NCBI GenBank assembly: GCA_018101195.1
Contig: JACDQH010000003.1
Coordinates: 1-64,000, forward strand
Direction of reading: 5' to 3'
Source of the DNA: Rickettsiaceae bacterium H1
GTDB lineage: Bacteria; Pseudomonadota; Alphaproteobacteria; Rickettsiales; Anaplasmataceae
Length of the DNA stretch: 64,000 nt
In this document: piece by piece, positions 27,001 through 37,255 of the stretch
Layout: every line of letters starts with the position of its first letter
How positions within the stretch are numbered: the stretch's first letter is position 1
Notes under the pieces: model-generated
Seen by the model: the letters and a program-made list of their open reading frames with translations, nothing else
Told to the model about the DNA's origin: nothing
Databases searched by the model: none
Position numbers and translations under genes: made by a program

Positions 27001-27904
27001 TTACCCCTTATATCCATTTAAATTATCGTTTTTAACTTGACTTCCGCTTTCTTCTTTGTAGATGAATTCATAATTGAATGTCTGGGTATAAAGTTTTATT
27101 TCTAATTTCCCCTTAATTTCTTTAAATATTTTCCGCTCGTGATCAAAATGCACCCAATGCTTCTCTCAAGTAGCCTATTAGATTATCACTATTTTGAGCT
27201 TGTTCAGATTTTAATACTTTTGCGATACAAGATCTTTTAATGATTTTGTCTACTTTTTACCTTGATCGTTATACAAAGAACAAACCTCAAAAAAACTTTT
27301 TTCTCTTCTTTCGTGTTCATAAAATCCAAGACTTTTCACGCTAGTGCAGGTTTAGAAATTTCTTTATAATTAAGATTATAACCACGATAATAATTTTTTT
27401 CGGCAAAAAATCCATTAATTGCTCGGGATTTGCCGGTTAATTTCAAATGAACTAAAGTGTAAAAAATCAAATCTTATCTTTTCTCCAGTTCATCATCGAA
27501 TCAATATCAGATATTGTAACAATTTAGTGTTTTACTTACTGAAATCCCTTTCCTTAAGGAATAAGATAAAAATTTCTTTTTTTATGCTTTGGTTTATGAT
27601 TAACAATTCAATAGGAAAAATAAGAGCCAAAATAGGTCTGGCATTTTTTTTTAAAGGTAATTAACCAATTTCAAATTATTAAAATTTACTGCATGCCAAA
27701 CGTATTGTAACCTTCACTATCTTGTGTATCAATTTTTCCCAGTTCTTTGTATAAAATTTTCAACTGTCCCCACCATTTCATCATTACTTAAAAATTTTTT
27801 ATATTACCTGTGCGTTCAGTCGGTAAATAACTATTAGCTTGCCATAACATAGCAGCCGAACTTTTTGCAATTTCTCCAATAATTTTTTTAGAGAGGTTGT
27901 TCAT
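27001..27904 (-). pseudogene. Decayed gene of unknown family
   Basis: This accounts for most of the 1.1-kb gap after the SURF1 gene. The minus strand has a plausible start at 27904 (MNNLSKKIIGEIAKSSAAM), open for about 40 codons, then a frame change near a run of A's followed by KELGKIDTQDSEGYNTFGMQ and a stop. At the far end another open stretch reads HWVHFDHERKIFKEIKGKL and terminates with NDNLNGYKG at 27001. The middle is full of stops. I do not recognise the family. Confidence 0.5.
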
Positions 27905-28025
27905 ACTTTCCTTCTTTTTTTATATCAAAAATCAAAATTACTAATTTTTTAGTATTATTGTTTTAGAAAAAATTGAAACAGAAGTAAAAAAAAATTAGTA
28001 TTTTTTTGATATAACTATTATGTGT

Positions 28026-28054
28026 TTGACACGAATCGGCTAATATTTTATACT
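28026..28054 (+). promoter_or_regulatory. Near-consensus sigma-70 promoter
   Basis: TTGACA (28026-28031, perfect -35), a 17-base spacer and TATACT (28049-28054, five of six) lie 32 bases before the Bax-inhibitor-1 family gene. This is the best promoter match seen in the window. Confidence 0.8.
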
Positions 28055-28086
28055 AGCCTTGTTTTATAAATTTATTATGGAGTTTT

Positions 28087-28800
28087 ATGAGTTTCACACA
28101 AAATCAGCGGGATGTAAAATGTTACTCCTCTTATTATAACGAAGGTCTCAGAAGCTACATGCTAAAAGTTTATAACTACATGGCTGCAGCTTTAGGAATC
28201 ACAGGTTTGGTTGCTTATTTAGTCGCATCTTCCCCTACTCTCTTATCTGCGATATATAACTCTCCGTTACAATGGTTGATAATGTTTGCGCCAATCGTCT
28301 TTGTTTTCGTGTTTTCGGCTAAACTGCATACTATGCGTCTTGAAACGGCACAGCTATCGTTTTGGTTATTTGCCAGTTTAATGGGCCTTTCTTTATCGTG
28401 GGTCTTTATTGCTTACACCGGAACGAGTATTGCCCGAGTTTTTTTTATAGCATCTTCTATGTTCGGAACAATGGCGATATACGGCAACACTACCAAACGT
28501 GATTTAACCGCAATGGGATCTTTCTTAATTATGGGAGTTTTTGGTTTGATTATCGCTTCTTTGGTGAACTTGTTCGCTCAAAGCGCTGCGTTACATTTTG
28601 CTACTTCTCTATTGGGAGTAATATTGTTTACCGGGCTTACCGCTTACGACGCGCAAAAAATTAAAGACGTTTATTACAGGTATAACGACGGAAACGACTT
28701 AACTTTAGGCCGCTTCGCAATTATGGGAGCCCTGACTTTATATTTTGATTTCATAAACATTTTTATCAGTTTATTACATCTAATGGGTGATAGGAGGTAA
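28087..28800 (+). CDS. Bax inhibitor-1 (BI-1/YccA) family membrane protein
   Basis: A 237-residue protein with seven hydrophobic segments. Family signatures are LRSYMLKVYNYMAAALGITG at the start, and FTGLTAYDAQKIKDVY and ALTLYFDFINIFISLLHLMG near the end; the aspartates in the last helices are those that form the pH-sensing pair in the bacterial member BsYetJ. Members act as calcium leak channels or modulators of membrane protease FtsH; the role here is not known. Transcribed from a near-consensus promoter. Its stop codon lies in the loop of a hairpin that overlaps the start of ccmF. Confidence 0.9.
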   Translation: MSFTQNQRDVKCYSSYYNEGLRSYMLKVYNYMAAALGITGLVAYLVASSPTLLSAIYNSPLQWLIMFAPIVFVFVFSAKLHTMRLETAQLSFWLFASLMGLSLSWVFIAYTGTSIARVFFIASSMFGTMAIYGNTTKRDLTAMGSFLIMGVFGLIIASLVNLFAQSAALHFATSLLGVILFTGLTAYDAQKIKDVYYRYNDGNDLTLGRFAIMGALTLYFDFINIFISLLHLMGDRR

Positions 28801-28812
28801 TTCCTATCACTC
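28785..28812 (+). promoter_or_regulatory. Hairpin spanning the BI-1 stop and the ccmF start
   Basis: An 11-bp stem (one G-T pair) is formed by 28785-28795 and 28802-28812 around a 6-base loop GGTAAT. The Shine-Dalgarno AGGAGG at 28792-28797 is partly in the left arm, and the likely ccmF start lies in the loop or right arm. It could restrict ccmF translation until ribosomes finishing the upstream gene open it. A terminator is less likely because no T-run follows directly. Confidence 0.6.
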
Positions 28813-30659
28813 ATACCTCACTAGTAGGTAATTTTTTATTATATTTCTCCTTAATTTTTTCAGCATTATCTACAAAATTTATCAATATTGTTTTTATTGC
28901 TCAAAGTACTTGCCTATTTTTACTGGTTTACAGCTATTTAGTAAACGATTTTTCTCTATCGATCGTACATTCTTATTCAAGTTCAAACTTACCTTGGGAA
29001 TATAAAATAGCGGCTTTATGGTCTAGCCCCGAAGGTTCTTTATTTTTATTTTCATGGATTTTATCTTTATATAACTTCCTTTTTTCATACCTAAGTAATA
29101 ATAATGAGGTTAAGCATAAGAAAATCACGTTAGAAGTCCAGTCCGTCATAATTGCCGCATTCACATTATTTATCATATTAACTGCTAATCCCTTTCAAAT
29201 TAATAATCCAACTGCACAAGAAGGATTGGGTTTGAACCCGTTATTACAAGATGTCGCTTTAGTTATTCATCCGCCGATTTTATACCTTGGCTACGTAGGT
29301 TTCAGCATTATTTTTTCAATTGCTACAGCTTATTGCTATCACGATAAATTTAACATAGGAAAAGTCATCAAACCATGGATTTTATTTACCTGGTCGTTTT
29401 TGACCTTAGGCATCGGTCTAGGCTCTTGGTGGGCATATCGTGAATTAGGTTGGGGAGGATTTTGGTTCTGGGATCCGGTAGAAAACGTTTCGTTAATACC
29501 ATGGCTACTTAGCCTGGCATTACTTCATGACGTTTTATTGGTTGAAAAACACAGAATATTAGAACGTTGGGTTATTTTCCTGTCGCTATTTACTTTCATA
29601 GTCAGCATTTTCGGAACTTTTCTCGTCCGTTCCGGAACCTTAAATTCGGTACACTCATTTGCCGAAAACCCGGAACAAACTCTTTATGCAACAATTTTGA
29701 TAACAATTATTCTCATAGGAGGAATAATTTCATATATTAACTTCAATAAAAACCATATTTCTTACACTCAACAGGAAATCAGCCTAATATCTTACCGAAG
29801 TGCAATATTACTTAATAACTGGTTTTTAGTAATATCGGCAATAATAATTTTAATAGGCGTGTTATACCCTGTAATCATTAGATATTTCACTTCGTCGTCG
29901 ATAATAATTCCCGCATCTTATTATGACTCAGCACTACAAAAAATCTTATTACCGTTTTTACTCGTTTGGATCGCCGGACCACAACTCATTATCAAAAAAA
30001 ACATAATAAAAAATAATATTTTACCTTTTTGTTTCGGAGTAATTACCACATTTTTTTTTAATACCGGTAACATTATAACTTCGTTATTACTACTTTTAAG
30101 TGTTTGGCTGTTTTTTTCTTTACTCTTTTCATACTTTGGTAAAATAGGACTATTTACAGACAAAAAAAATCTTACATCGATATTAAAACAAATCGGTAAG
30201 TCATATTACTCTATGCTACTTAGCCACCTTGGCGGTTCCATATTAGTTTTTGCCATTATATGTAATTCGCAATTTTCAAGTGAAAAAGAAAAATACATGA
30301 ACATCGGCGAATCATTAGAAATAGAAAGGTACAAATTAATCCTACAAAAAGTAGAGATCGAGCAACAAAATAATTACAAAAGCCTTAAAGCAACGTTTAA
30401 CGTTAACAATTCGTTCAATTTAACTCCGGAAATTAGATTTTACACAATTGAAGAACAAAGTACTGCCGAAACTGTCACTTATCATAATCTTTTATCCGAT
30501 TTATACGTTATCATATCCGAAATTGACGAAGAGTTAGGAATAGGAGTACAAGTACATTATAATAAATTAATTAATTTAATTTGGTTTGGTGTAATCTTAA
30601 TATTTATCGGAGGATTATTAGGTATTTCGCATACCAAACCTTCCAATAAAAATACCTGA
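28806..30659 (+). CDS. ccmF: Cytochrome c-type biogenesis protein CcmF, with a non-standard start
   Basis: CcmF belongs to the haem lyase of cytochrome c maturation system I. The WWD haem-handling motif is intact (GSWWAYRELGWGGFWFWDP), preceded by the family hallmark EGLGLNPLLQD and followed by FLVRSGTLNSVHSFA. The frame is open and CcmF-like up to 28794: SLVGNFLLYFSLIF matches the family's N-terminal helix and KIAALWSSPEGSLFLF the next conserved block. Yet no ATG, GTG or TTG occurs in frame before the TTG at 29226, which would delete about 140 conserved residues including EG of the hallmark. The start is therefore probably ATC at 28806 (8 bases after AGGAGG) or ATT at 28800. With that start the protein has about 617 residues, near normal. 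Confidence 0.85.
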   Translation: MTHTSLVGNFLLYFSLIFSALSTKFINIVFIAQSTCLFLLVYSYLVNDFSLSIVHSYSSSNLPWEYKIAALWSSPEGSLFLFSWILSLYNFLFSYLSNNNEVKHKKITLEVQSVIIAAFTLFIILTANPFQINNPTAQEGLGLNPLLQDVALVIHPPILYLGYVGFSIIFSIATAYCYHDKFNIGKVIKPWILFTWSFLTLGIGLGSWWAYRELGWGGFWFWDPVENVSLIPWLLSLALLHDVLLVEKHRILERWVIFLSLFTFIVSIFGTFLVRSGTLNSVHSFAENPEQTLYATILITIILIGGIISYINFNKNHISYTQQEISLISYRSAILLNNWFLVISAIIILIGVLYPVIIRYFTSSSIIIPASYYDSALQKILLPFLLVWIAGPQLIIKKNIIKNNILPFCFGVITTFFFNTGNIITSLLLLLSVWLFFSLLFSYFGKIGLFTDKKNLTSILKQIGKSYYSMLLSHLGGSILVFAIICNSQFSSEKEKYMNIGESLEIERYKLILQKVEIEQQNNYKSLKATFNVNNSFNLTPEIRFYTIEEQSTAETVTYHNLLSDLYVIISEIDEELGIGVQVHYNKLINLIWFGVILIFIGGLLGISHTKPSNKNT

Positions 30660-30684
30660 TTTTCTTAAAAAGGAACTCAACCAC

Positions 30685-33177
30685 CTATGTAACTTTGCCG
30701 TGACAGTGTTTATATTTTTTACCTGATCCACAAGGACAAGGATCATTTCTAGATACCTTTCTTTGAAAATCGCGCTTAACGGTTGCAACAAATTTGGCAA
30801 AACGGGAAATAATTAATTCGTCCCACTGCTCCATCATCGACTGAAAAGTAAAAAACGCCTCTTTTTTAAATTCGTTTATCGGATTTTTGTGCCCGATCGC
30901 ACGCAATCCTATTCCCTGCTTTAACCTGTCCAAAACTAATAAATGTTCTTTCCATAAGCTATCTAACGTAATAAGCATTATGTGCTTTTTAATTGCTATG
31001 ATAGAATCTTGGTATAACTCTTCTTTATTTTCAAACAATTCTCTTGTTGCATCTTCAATTAATCGCTCTATTTCATCCTGCTCAAAGTCATCCAATTGTA
31101 AATTTACGCCATATATACGAATAATCTCATTTGCTATACGCTTAGTATCTATTTCTTCTTTGTTGATGACTGAGGATAAAACAATCTTTTTGTTTATGCT
31201 TTTTCTTAACTCAGACAAGTTATAATCGACAGAATCGATAATCTCGTTACGCTTAGAAAATATAACCTGACGTTGTTGGTTAATCGGGTCGTCAAACCTT
31301 AATAAGTTTTTACGAATTTCACAATTTCGCGCTTCAACTTTTTTCTGTGCTTTTTCCAGGGCGCGAGTAATTAAGGGATGGTAAACCGCTTCTCCGTTCT
31401 TCATTCCCAATTTTTTCAATATACCGGAAATATTATCGGAGCCAAAAATTCTAAGTAAATCGTCTTGCAAAGATAAAAAAAACTTAGATTCTCCCGGATC
31501 TCCTTGACGTCCAGATCTGCCTCGTAATTGATTATCAATCCTTCGGCTTTCATGCCTTTCCGTGCCGATAATATAAAGCCCTCCCGCTTTTATCACCCGT
31601 TGTTTCTTTTTTTCTATAGCTTCATTTATATTTTCGTCATTTGCAGATAAAACATCAGGATTACCTCCAAGCTTAATATCGGTACCCCTTCCCGCCATAT
31701 TAGTTGCAATAGTTATTGCCCCCGGTTGCCCCGCTTGCGCTATTATACTCGCTTCTCGCTCGTGATAACGAGCATTTAAAATCGAATGTTGCAATTTATG
31801 TTTCTTTAATTCTTTAGCAAGTAACTCGGATTTTGCTATGCTAACGGTACCGACTAAAACAGGCTGGTCACGCTCGTTACATTCTTTGATAAGTTTTATA
31901 ATCGCATCAAGTTTTTCTGCTTCCGTACAATAAATTTCATCATCATGATCTTTTCTGTTGACCGGAAGATTAGTAGGCACGGCAATCACTTTCAAGGAAT
32001 AAATGGAAGCAAATTCATCTGTTTCCGTAATTGCAGTACCCGTCATTCCTGCTAATTTCTTATAAAGACGGAAATAATTCTGAAAAGTGGTAGAAGCCAA
32101 TGTTTGATTTTCTTGTTGAATATTCACTTCTTCTTTTGCTTCCAAAGCCTGGTGCAAACCGTCGGAATACCTACGACCTTCCATCATTCTACCGGTAAAC
32201 TCGTCAATAATTACTACTTTACCGTCTTTTACTATATAATCCTTATCACGCGAAAACAGCTTATGAGCGCGAACCGCTTGGTCAACATGATGAACCAAAT
32301 CTATATTCTCTATGTCGTAAAGGGAAGTTTCATTGCTAATTAATGAGTACTGCTTGAGCAAATCTTCGACTTTTTCCGTACCTTCCTCGGTGAGTACTGC
32401 CGATCTTTGTTTTTCTTCAAGAAGAATATCGTCATCGGACAATAAGGGGATTAATTTATTGATTCTTTCATAAAGCGTTTTATCTTGTTTCACCGGACCG
32501 GAAATTATCAACGGAGTCCTGGCTTCGTCGATTAATATCGAATCTACTTCGTCAACGATTGCATAATTTAGTTCTCTTTGAACCATATGCTCCCGACTAA
32601 ATTTCATGTTATCTCGCAAGTAATCAAAACCGAATTCATTGTTAGTACCGTAAGTTATATCGGCTTTATATGCTGCTTGTCTTTCCTCATCGGAGATATT
32701 ACTGGTAATACAGCTTACGCTCATTCTCAAAGATTCATAAAGCTTTCCCATCCATTCCGAATCACGCCTAGCCAGGTAATCGTTTACAGTAACTATATGA
32801 ACCCCTTTTCCCAATAAAGCATTTAAATATGCGGGAAGAGTAGCAACTAAGGTTTTACCCTCTCCAGTCTTCATTTCGGCTATCATCCCTTTGTGTAATA
32901 CGATACCGCCCAGTAATTGAACTTCAAAATGTTCCATACCGAGAACACGCTTAGACATTTCTCGCACAACGGCAAAAGCCTGCGGTAGTAAATCGTCTAT
33001 CGTACATTCATTTTTAATCAACCGGCTTTTAAATTCTTGTGTTTTTAGCCCTAAATCTTTATCAGAAAGTTTTTTCAATAATTTTTGACACGTTACGATT
33101 TCCACTACTACTTTTTTTAAAGAATTTACTTCCCGTTCATTAGCAGAACTAAAAAGTTTTTGTATAACCGATAGCAT
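30685..33177 (-). CDS. secA: Preprotein translocase ATPase SecA
   Basis: The motor of Sec export. Visible are the Walker A region [17 protein letters not shown] (about 100-116), [19 protein letters not shown], the second nucleotide-binding fold with [14 protein letters not shown] and [10 protein letters not shown], and the zinc-binding C-terminus [16 protein letters not shown] that contacts SecB or ribosomes. A TTG at 33189 would add four residues, but the ATG at 33177 overlaps the nuoL stop as TAATG and gives the family's usual beginning (MLSVIQKLF), so it is preferred (830 residues). It is the last gene of the nuoJ-nuoK-nuoL-secA train and probably translationally coupled to nuoL. Confidence 0.97.
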   Translation of the reverse strand: MLSVIQKLFSSANEREVNSLKKVVVEIVTCQKLLKKLSDKDLGLKTQEFKSRLIKNECTIDDLLPQAFAVVREMSKRVLGMEHFEVQLLGGIVLHKGMIAEMKTGEGKTLVATLPAYLNALLGKGVHIVTVNDYLARRDSEWMGKLYESLRMSVSCITSNISDEERQAAYKADITYGTNNEFGFDYLRDNMKFSREHMVQRELNYAIVDEVDSILIDEARTPLIISGPVKQDKTLYERINKLIPLLSDDDILLEEKQRSAVLTEEGTEKVEDLLKQYSLISNETSLYDIENIDLVHHVDQAVRAHKLFSRDKDYIVKDGKVVIIDEFTGRMMEGRRYSDGLHQALEAKEEVNIQQENQTLASTTFQNYFRLYKKLAGMTGTAITETDEFASIYSLKVIAVPTNLPVNRKDHDDEIYCTEAEKLDAIIKLIKECNERDQPVLVGTVSIAKSELLAKELKKHKLQHSILNARYHEREASIIAQAGQPGAITIATNMAGRGTDIKLGGNPDVLSANDENINEAIEKKKQRVIKAGGLYIIGTERHESRRIDNQLRGRSGRQGDPGESKFFLSLQDDLLRIFGSDNISGILKKLGMKNGEAVYHPLITRALEKAQKKVEARNCEIRKNLLRFDDPINQQRQVIFSKRNEIIDSVDYNLSELRKSINKKIVLSSVINKEEIDTKRIANEIIRIYGVNLQLDDFEQDEIERLIEDATRELFENKEELYQDSIIAIKKHIMLITLDSLWKEHLLVLDRLKQGIGLRAIGHKNPINEFKKEAFFTFQSMMEQWDELIISRFAKFVATVKRDFQRKVSRNDPCPCGSGKKYKHCHGKVT

Positions 33178-35225
33178 TAGAATAGACAAATAAACATTCC
33201 GATTATTATTACTATACTAACTAAAATCGATAATGTATAATCAAAAACAAATCCGGTTTGCAAATTCACCACACTAAGTGCCAACCTTTGAGAGGCAAAT
33301 ACCAGTCCGTTCACACCAAAGTTATCAATTAATTTAACATCTATATACTCCCACAGTTTCATACTGTAATTCCTGATTACTTTTACGAAAATAGCATTGT
33401 ATATCTCGTCAAAATAATATTTTGCCGATAACAACCGGTGTGACCCATTATAAATATCGTAATAAAACTTTTTACTACCACTTTTTCCAAGAAATAATAT
33501 AGAAATTATTATTACCAATGATAAAGCGGAAATCACTCCAGTTACCACACTGCTATAAGGTACGGAGACTAGTCCTTGCAAACTGATAGCAATAAAGATA
33601 AAAATCCAAAAATCAAATATGTTGTCAATACTTATATTTTCTTTTTTCAACAATACTTTTCTTAAGAAAAAAGCAGAGAAACAACCTATCATGGCAAAGT
33701 ATAACGCAAATAATCCAATCACTTCCAACGGTTTGATTAATGCTTTTAAAGCTATCGAGCCATGCCAAAAGCTATCGGCAGTAATTTTAAAAAAATGTTC
33801 AAAACCAAAACCAGAAGCTATTGCAAGAAATGCTAAAAAAAATAATGGGATCAGCATAAATAGGCAGCCTTCCCGAGGTTTTAACTTATCACTAACAATA
33901 CTTTCTTGCCTATGAAAAACAGTTAAAATCAGTCTTATCGAATAAAATGCGGTTAGCGAAACAACCATAACGGCAATAAAAAAAGCAAAATTGTTATCTT
34001 TGGCCGACAACAGTATCAAATCTTTAGAATAAAATCCCGAAAATGGAAAAATACCTATCAATGCTAACGAACCTATCCACATTAATGCATAAGTTATGGG
34101 AAGTTTTTTCCATAATCCCGCCGGCATATCGTTAATCTTCTGGTTACCGTTAGGTAACGCATGAATCACGTTTCCCGCACATAAAAAAAGTAATGCCTTA
34201 AAAAAAGCGTGTGTTGCCAAGTGAAACATGGCAAAATTATAATAAGACATGCCGCAAGCAATAAACATGTAACCTAATTGGCTGCAAGTAGAATAAGCAA
34301 TAATCTTTTTTACGTCTTGTTGCACAAGAGCAATCGTAGCTCCAACAAAGCAAGTAATACTGCCGATAATTACTATAAATTCCCTTGTGAATCCCGTTAA
34401 TTCGAATAACGGTGAACACCGTGCAAGTAAAAAAACACCTGCCGTTACCATAGTGGCAGCATGGATTAATGCCGAGACGGGAGTCGGGCCTTCCATCGCA
34501 TCAGGTAACCAAGTATGAAGACCGATTTGTGCAGATTTTCCCATGCAACCGATAAATAATAAAAAAGTAATGACAGTAAGTGTAGGAAAACCTAAGGTAA
34601 AATGATTTTTATAAATATCGGCATGTGCAAAAATATCGGCAAAGTTAACGGAATTAAATAAGTAATAAATCAGCGCTATACCTAATGCTAAACCAAAATC
34701 TCCCACACGGTTCACAATAAACGCTTTCATTGCCGCATTATTTGCTGACTCTTTCTTAAACCAAAACCCGATTAATAAATAAGAGCACAACCCTACGCCT
34801 TCCCAGCCGAAAAACAATTGTATAAGGTTGTTACTGCTGACCAACATCATCATGCAAAAGGTAAAAAGTGATATATATGAAAAAAATTTGGCAATCCGCC
34901 CATCACCGTGCATATAACCGATGGAGTAAAAATGTACTACCGCAGATACCGTTGCCACCACGATAAACATCAATGAAGTTAACGAATCGACATATAAAGA
35001 CCAATCTGCTTGAAACGAGCCGACACTTAACAAAGAAGCAATATGAATCGTGTAACTATTTTCTCCAGAAATAAAGAATAAATACCAAGATAAAATTGCA
35101 GAAACAGCTACCAATAATGATGGAAAAATTTGTCCTGCGAATTTGTTATTATCCTTCGATAGAAAAGCAATTATAGAGCCTAACAACGGCAAGAACGTAA
35201 TCAATAATACAGGCAATATAGACAT
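33177..35225 (-). CDS. nuoL: NADH-quinone oxidoreductase subunit L
   Basis: A proton-pumping antiporter-like subunit of respiratory complex I. At 682 residues with many membrane helices it contains the family's [16 protein letters not shown] (about 137-152), the [16 protein letters not shown] segment with key residues in the pumping channel, and SKDLILLSA. It starts one base after the nuoK stop (TAA then ATG), with AGAGGG upstream. The usual followers nuoM and nuoN are absent; secA comes next. Confidence 0.96.
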   Translation of the reverse strand: MSILPVLLITFLPLLGSIIAFLSKDNNKFAGQIFPSLLVAVSAILSWYLFFISGENSYTIHIASLLSVGSFQADWSLYVDSLTSLMFIVVATVSAVVHFYSIGYMHGDGRIAKFFSYISLFTFCMMMLVSSNNLIQLFFGWEGVGLCSYLLIGFWFKKESANNAAMKAFIVNRVGDFGLALGIALIYYLFNSVNFADIFAHADIYKNHFTLGFPTLTVITFLLFIGCMGKSAQIGLHTWLPDAMEGPTPVSALIHAATMVTAGVFLLARCSPLFELTGFTREFIVIIGSITCFVGATIALVQQDVKKIIAYSTCSQLGYMFIACGMSYYNFAMFHLATHAFFKALLFLCAGNVIHALPNGNQKINDMPAGLWKKLPITYALMWIGSLALIGIFPFSGFYSKDLILLSAKDNNFAFFIAVMVVSLTAFYSIRLILTVFHRQESIVSDKLKPREGCLFMLIPLFFLAFLAIASGFGFEHFFKITADSFWHGSIALKALIKPLEVIGLFALYFAMIGCFSAFFLRKVLLKKENISIDNIFDFWIFIFIAISLQGLVSVPYSSVVTGVISALSLVIIISILFLGKSGSKKFYYDIYNGSHRLLSAKYYFDEIYNAIFVKVIRNYSMKLWEYIDVKLIDNFGVNGLVFASQRLALSVVNLQTGFVFDYTLSILVSIVIIIGMFICLF

Positions 35226-35525
35226 TTACCCTCTCATTGTGTTTAATTTAGTTACTTCTATATTTCCTTTATTTCTAAAATATGCCGTCAATATTGCCAA
35301 ACCGACTGCAGCTTCGGCAGCAGCAACGGTAAGGATAAAAATCACAAAAATTTGTCCCTTTACGTCATTAAGATAATGAGAAAAAGCAACAAAATTAAAA
35401 CTGACTGCCAGTAACATAATCTCAATCGACATCATAATCAGTATTATATTTTTGCGGTTAATAAAAATGCCAGTAGTACCTATGCTAAAAATTATTGCAG
35501 AGAGTATTAAATATTCCAAGGTCAC
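35226..35525 (-). CDS. nuoK: NADH-quinone oxidoreductase subunit K
   Basis: A small complex I membrane subunit of 99 residues with three helices. The conserved glutamates are in [14 protein letters not shown] (Glu about 34) and [15 protein letters not shown] (Glu about 70), both required for proton pumping in homologues. GTG start overlapping the nuoJ stop as GTGA, a coupling signal. Confidence 0.95.
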   Translation of the reverse strand: MTLEYLILSAIIFSIGTTGIFINRKNIILIMMSIEIMLLAVSFNFVAFSHYLNDVKGQIFVIFILTVAAAEAAVGLAILTAYFRNKGNIEVTKLNTMRG

Positions 35526-36067
35526 GATTTTACCAATTTAATATCAGGTTCACGCAATAGTTGAGAAATAACTTTTTGCTTATGTACTGAAGAACGTGTT
35601 TTTAATGTTAAAACTATCGCCCCTACCATAGCAATCAGTAATATCAAACCCGCCATTTGAAATAAATAGAAATAATCGGTATATAAAACATTACCAATCA
35701 TATAAATATCAATGTTTGAAGAATGATTCGGAGCAAAGAAATCATGTTTAAAGTAAACCCAACATAATTCGCACAATAACGCTAACAGAGGTATTAACGC
35801 TAAATAACTTTTTTTCTTGAATTTTTTCTTTATTGTTTCCACTCCCAACATTATTACTATGAATAAAAACAATACCGCTACCGCTCCTACATAAACTATT
35901 ATCAGTAACATTGCTACGAACTCGGCATTTAACAGCAAAAATAAAACAGTAGAATTAACAAAAACGAGTATTAAAAAAAGCACCGAATGAACAGGATTCT
36001 TGCTAGAGATAACAAGAGAACTTAACATTATTAAAGAAGATGCAAATAAATAAAAAAAATACTGCAT
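35522..36067 (-). CDS. nuoJ: NADH-quinone oxidoreductase subunit J
   Basis: A complex I membrane subunit with five helices. Family marks are [21 protein letters not shown] and [23 protein letters not shown], the latter containing the pi-bulge helix. A TTG at 36091 would add eight residues, but the ATG at 36067 gives the usual start, so 181 residues are preferred. Neither has a clear Shine-Dalgarno. It opens the nuoJ-nuoK-nuoL-secA train; nuoA-I are elsewhere. Confidence 0.94.
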   Translation of the reverse strand: MQYFFYLFASSLIMLSSLVISSKNPVHSVLFLILVFVNSTVLFLLLNAEFVAMLLIIVYVGAVAVLFLFIVIMLGVETIKKKFKKKSYLALIPLLALLCELCWVYFKHDFFAPNHSSNIDIYMIGNVLYTDYFYLFQMAGLILLIAMVGAIVLTLKTRSSVHKQKVISQLLREPDIKLVKS

Positions 36068-36109
36068 GATAAAAATACTAGCAGATTGCAATAAGTAAAC
36101 AATACTTAT

Positions 36110-36358
36110 CTAATTCACTTTATCCAACAAGTTTTTCGATGCTTTAAATTTAATCGTATAAATCGTATCATCAGAATTCACATTATGCTTTTTAATCATA
36201 AAACTACCGAATTCCTTTACCTTAATTAACCCTTTATAATTTAACTTAACACCAATAATGTCAAAAACAATTGAAATAATCTTTTTTATATAACTTTCAC
36301 TCAATTTGTTATAAGCTTCTGTTGATTTTAAGTTTCGGATAAGGGAATTTTTACTCAT
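36110..36358 (-). CDS. ihfB: HU/IHF-family DNA-binding protein, IHF-beta position, shortened arm
   Basis: An 82-residue protein with the HU/IHF fold: helices LSESYIKKIISIVFDII, then IKVKEFGSFMIKK, the conserved GFGSF-like core, and a C-terminal helix FKASKNLLDKVN corresponding to the usual FKPGKELRERVN. It lies next to sppA and rpsA, where alphaproteobacteria carry ihfB. The segment between GSF and FKASK is about 10-12 residues shorter than in IHF-beta and lacks the RNPKTGE motif with the intercalating proline, so sharp DNA bending may be lost. The symbol is based mainly on position. Confidence 0.75.
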   Translation of the reverse strand: MSKNSLIRNLKSTEAYNKLSESYIKKIISIVFDIIGVKLNYKGLIKVKEFGSFMIKKHNVNSDDTIYTIKFKASKNLLDKVN

Positions 36359-36367
36359 TCGTTTCTT

Positions 36368-37255
36368 TTAATATCCGGTCCATAACGCTAGTAATCCAAA
36401 AGATGATTTTTGCGGAATACCAATTAATTTTCCTAACGAAAACCTACTTTCTTTTATGGAAAAATCTTTTATTTTTCCTTCAACGTTATTACTTTTGAGC
36501 CAATTAATCGCTTCAGGTTCTCCACCGATTTGATCGATTAAAGAAATTAACAGTGCCTGTTTCCCAGTATAAACTTTACCCTCCGCCTTAGACTTAACCT
36601 CTTCAATGCTAATAGAACGACGCTTTGCCACTAAAGATACGAAGTAATCGTAACTACTATCTAATAACCCTTGGAACAACTCCTGCGACTTTTCCGACAT
36701 TTTACTAAAAGGAGATAGAGAATCTTTAAATTCTCCCGCTTTCAACGATTTGATATTTACTCCAATTTTATTTGCCAATTCACTGACTTCAAAAGATTGA
36801 AATAATACGCCTATCGATCCAGTTATCGTACCGTTATGCGCTATCAAGTGATCTGCCGCTATTGCTGCTATGTAACCGCCAGATGCAGCAACATTACCCA
36901 TCACGGCAACTACGTGCTTCTTTGCAGAAAGCTCTCTCAAACTGTTGTACAACGTTTCACCACCTACCAAGCTTCCTCCGGGACTATTTATATGTACTAT
37001 TACCCCTTTAACATTTTTATCTTCTTTTATTTTATTAATCAATCTATCTCTTTCATGATTCTCATCAATAAAACCAGTGACATATATCCTAGCTATAATG
37101 GAATTATTACTTCCTATAAAACCCAAACTATCCGTGTTAATACGCGGTAATAACAACAATACGACCAAAAAAAGTAACAAAGAGATAAAACGCCATCTAA
37201 AAATTGCTTTTTTTAAATGCAAAGTACTTATAAATTTATCTACAGATAATGACAT
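36368..37255 (-). CDS. sppA: Signal peptide peptidase SppA, 36-kDa type (S49)
   Basis: A membrane-anchored serine protease that degrades leftover signal peptides. N-terminal helix about 21-38; the S49 core includes NSPGGSLVGGETLYN (about 88-102), the nucleophile serine in GNVAASGGYIAAIAA (about 119-133), and the general-base lysine in LKAGEFKDSLSPF (about 175-187), the Ser-Lys dyad of this class. At 295 residues it is the short form. The ATG follows the rpsA stop directly (TAAATG), so the two genes are in one transcript. Confidence 0.93.
   Translation of the reverse strand: MSLSVDKFISTLHLKKAIFRWRFISLLLFLVVLLLLPRINTDSLGFIGSNNSIIARIYVTGFIDENHERDRLINKIKEDKNVKGVIVHINSPGGSLVGGETLYNSLRELSAKKHVVAVMGNVAASGGYIAAIAADHLIAHNGTITGSIGVLFQSFEVSELANKIGVNIKSLKAGEFKDSLSPFSKMSEKSQELFQGLLDSSYDYFVSLVAKRRSISIEEVKSKAEGKVYTGKQALLISLIDQIGGEPEAINWLKSNNVEGKIKDFSIKESRFSLGKLIGIPQKSSFGLLALWTGY

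Noticed and set aside
27419-27664. 81-codon plus-strand ORF
   Set aside because: It is antisense to the decayed minus-strand gene, has no ribosome-binding site and no recognisable features.
33178-33189. TTG start for secA
   Set aside because: The ATG at 33177 overlaps the nuoL stop as TAATG and gives the conserved SecA beginning.
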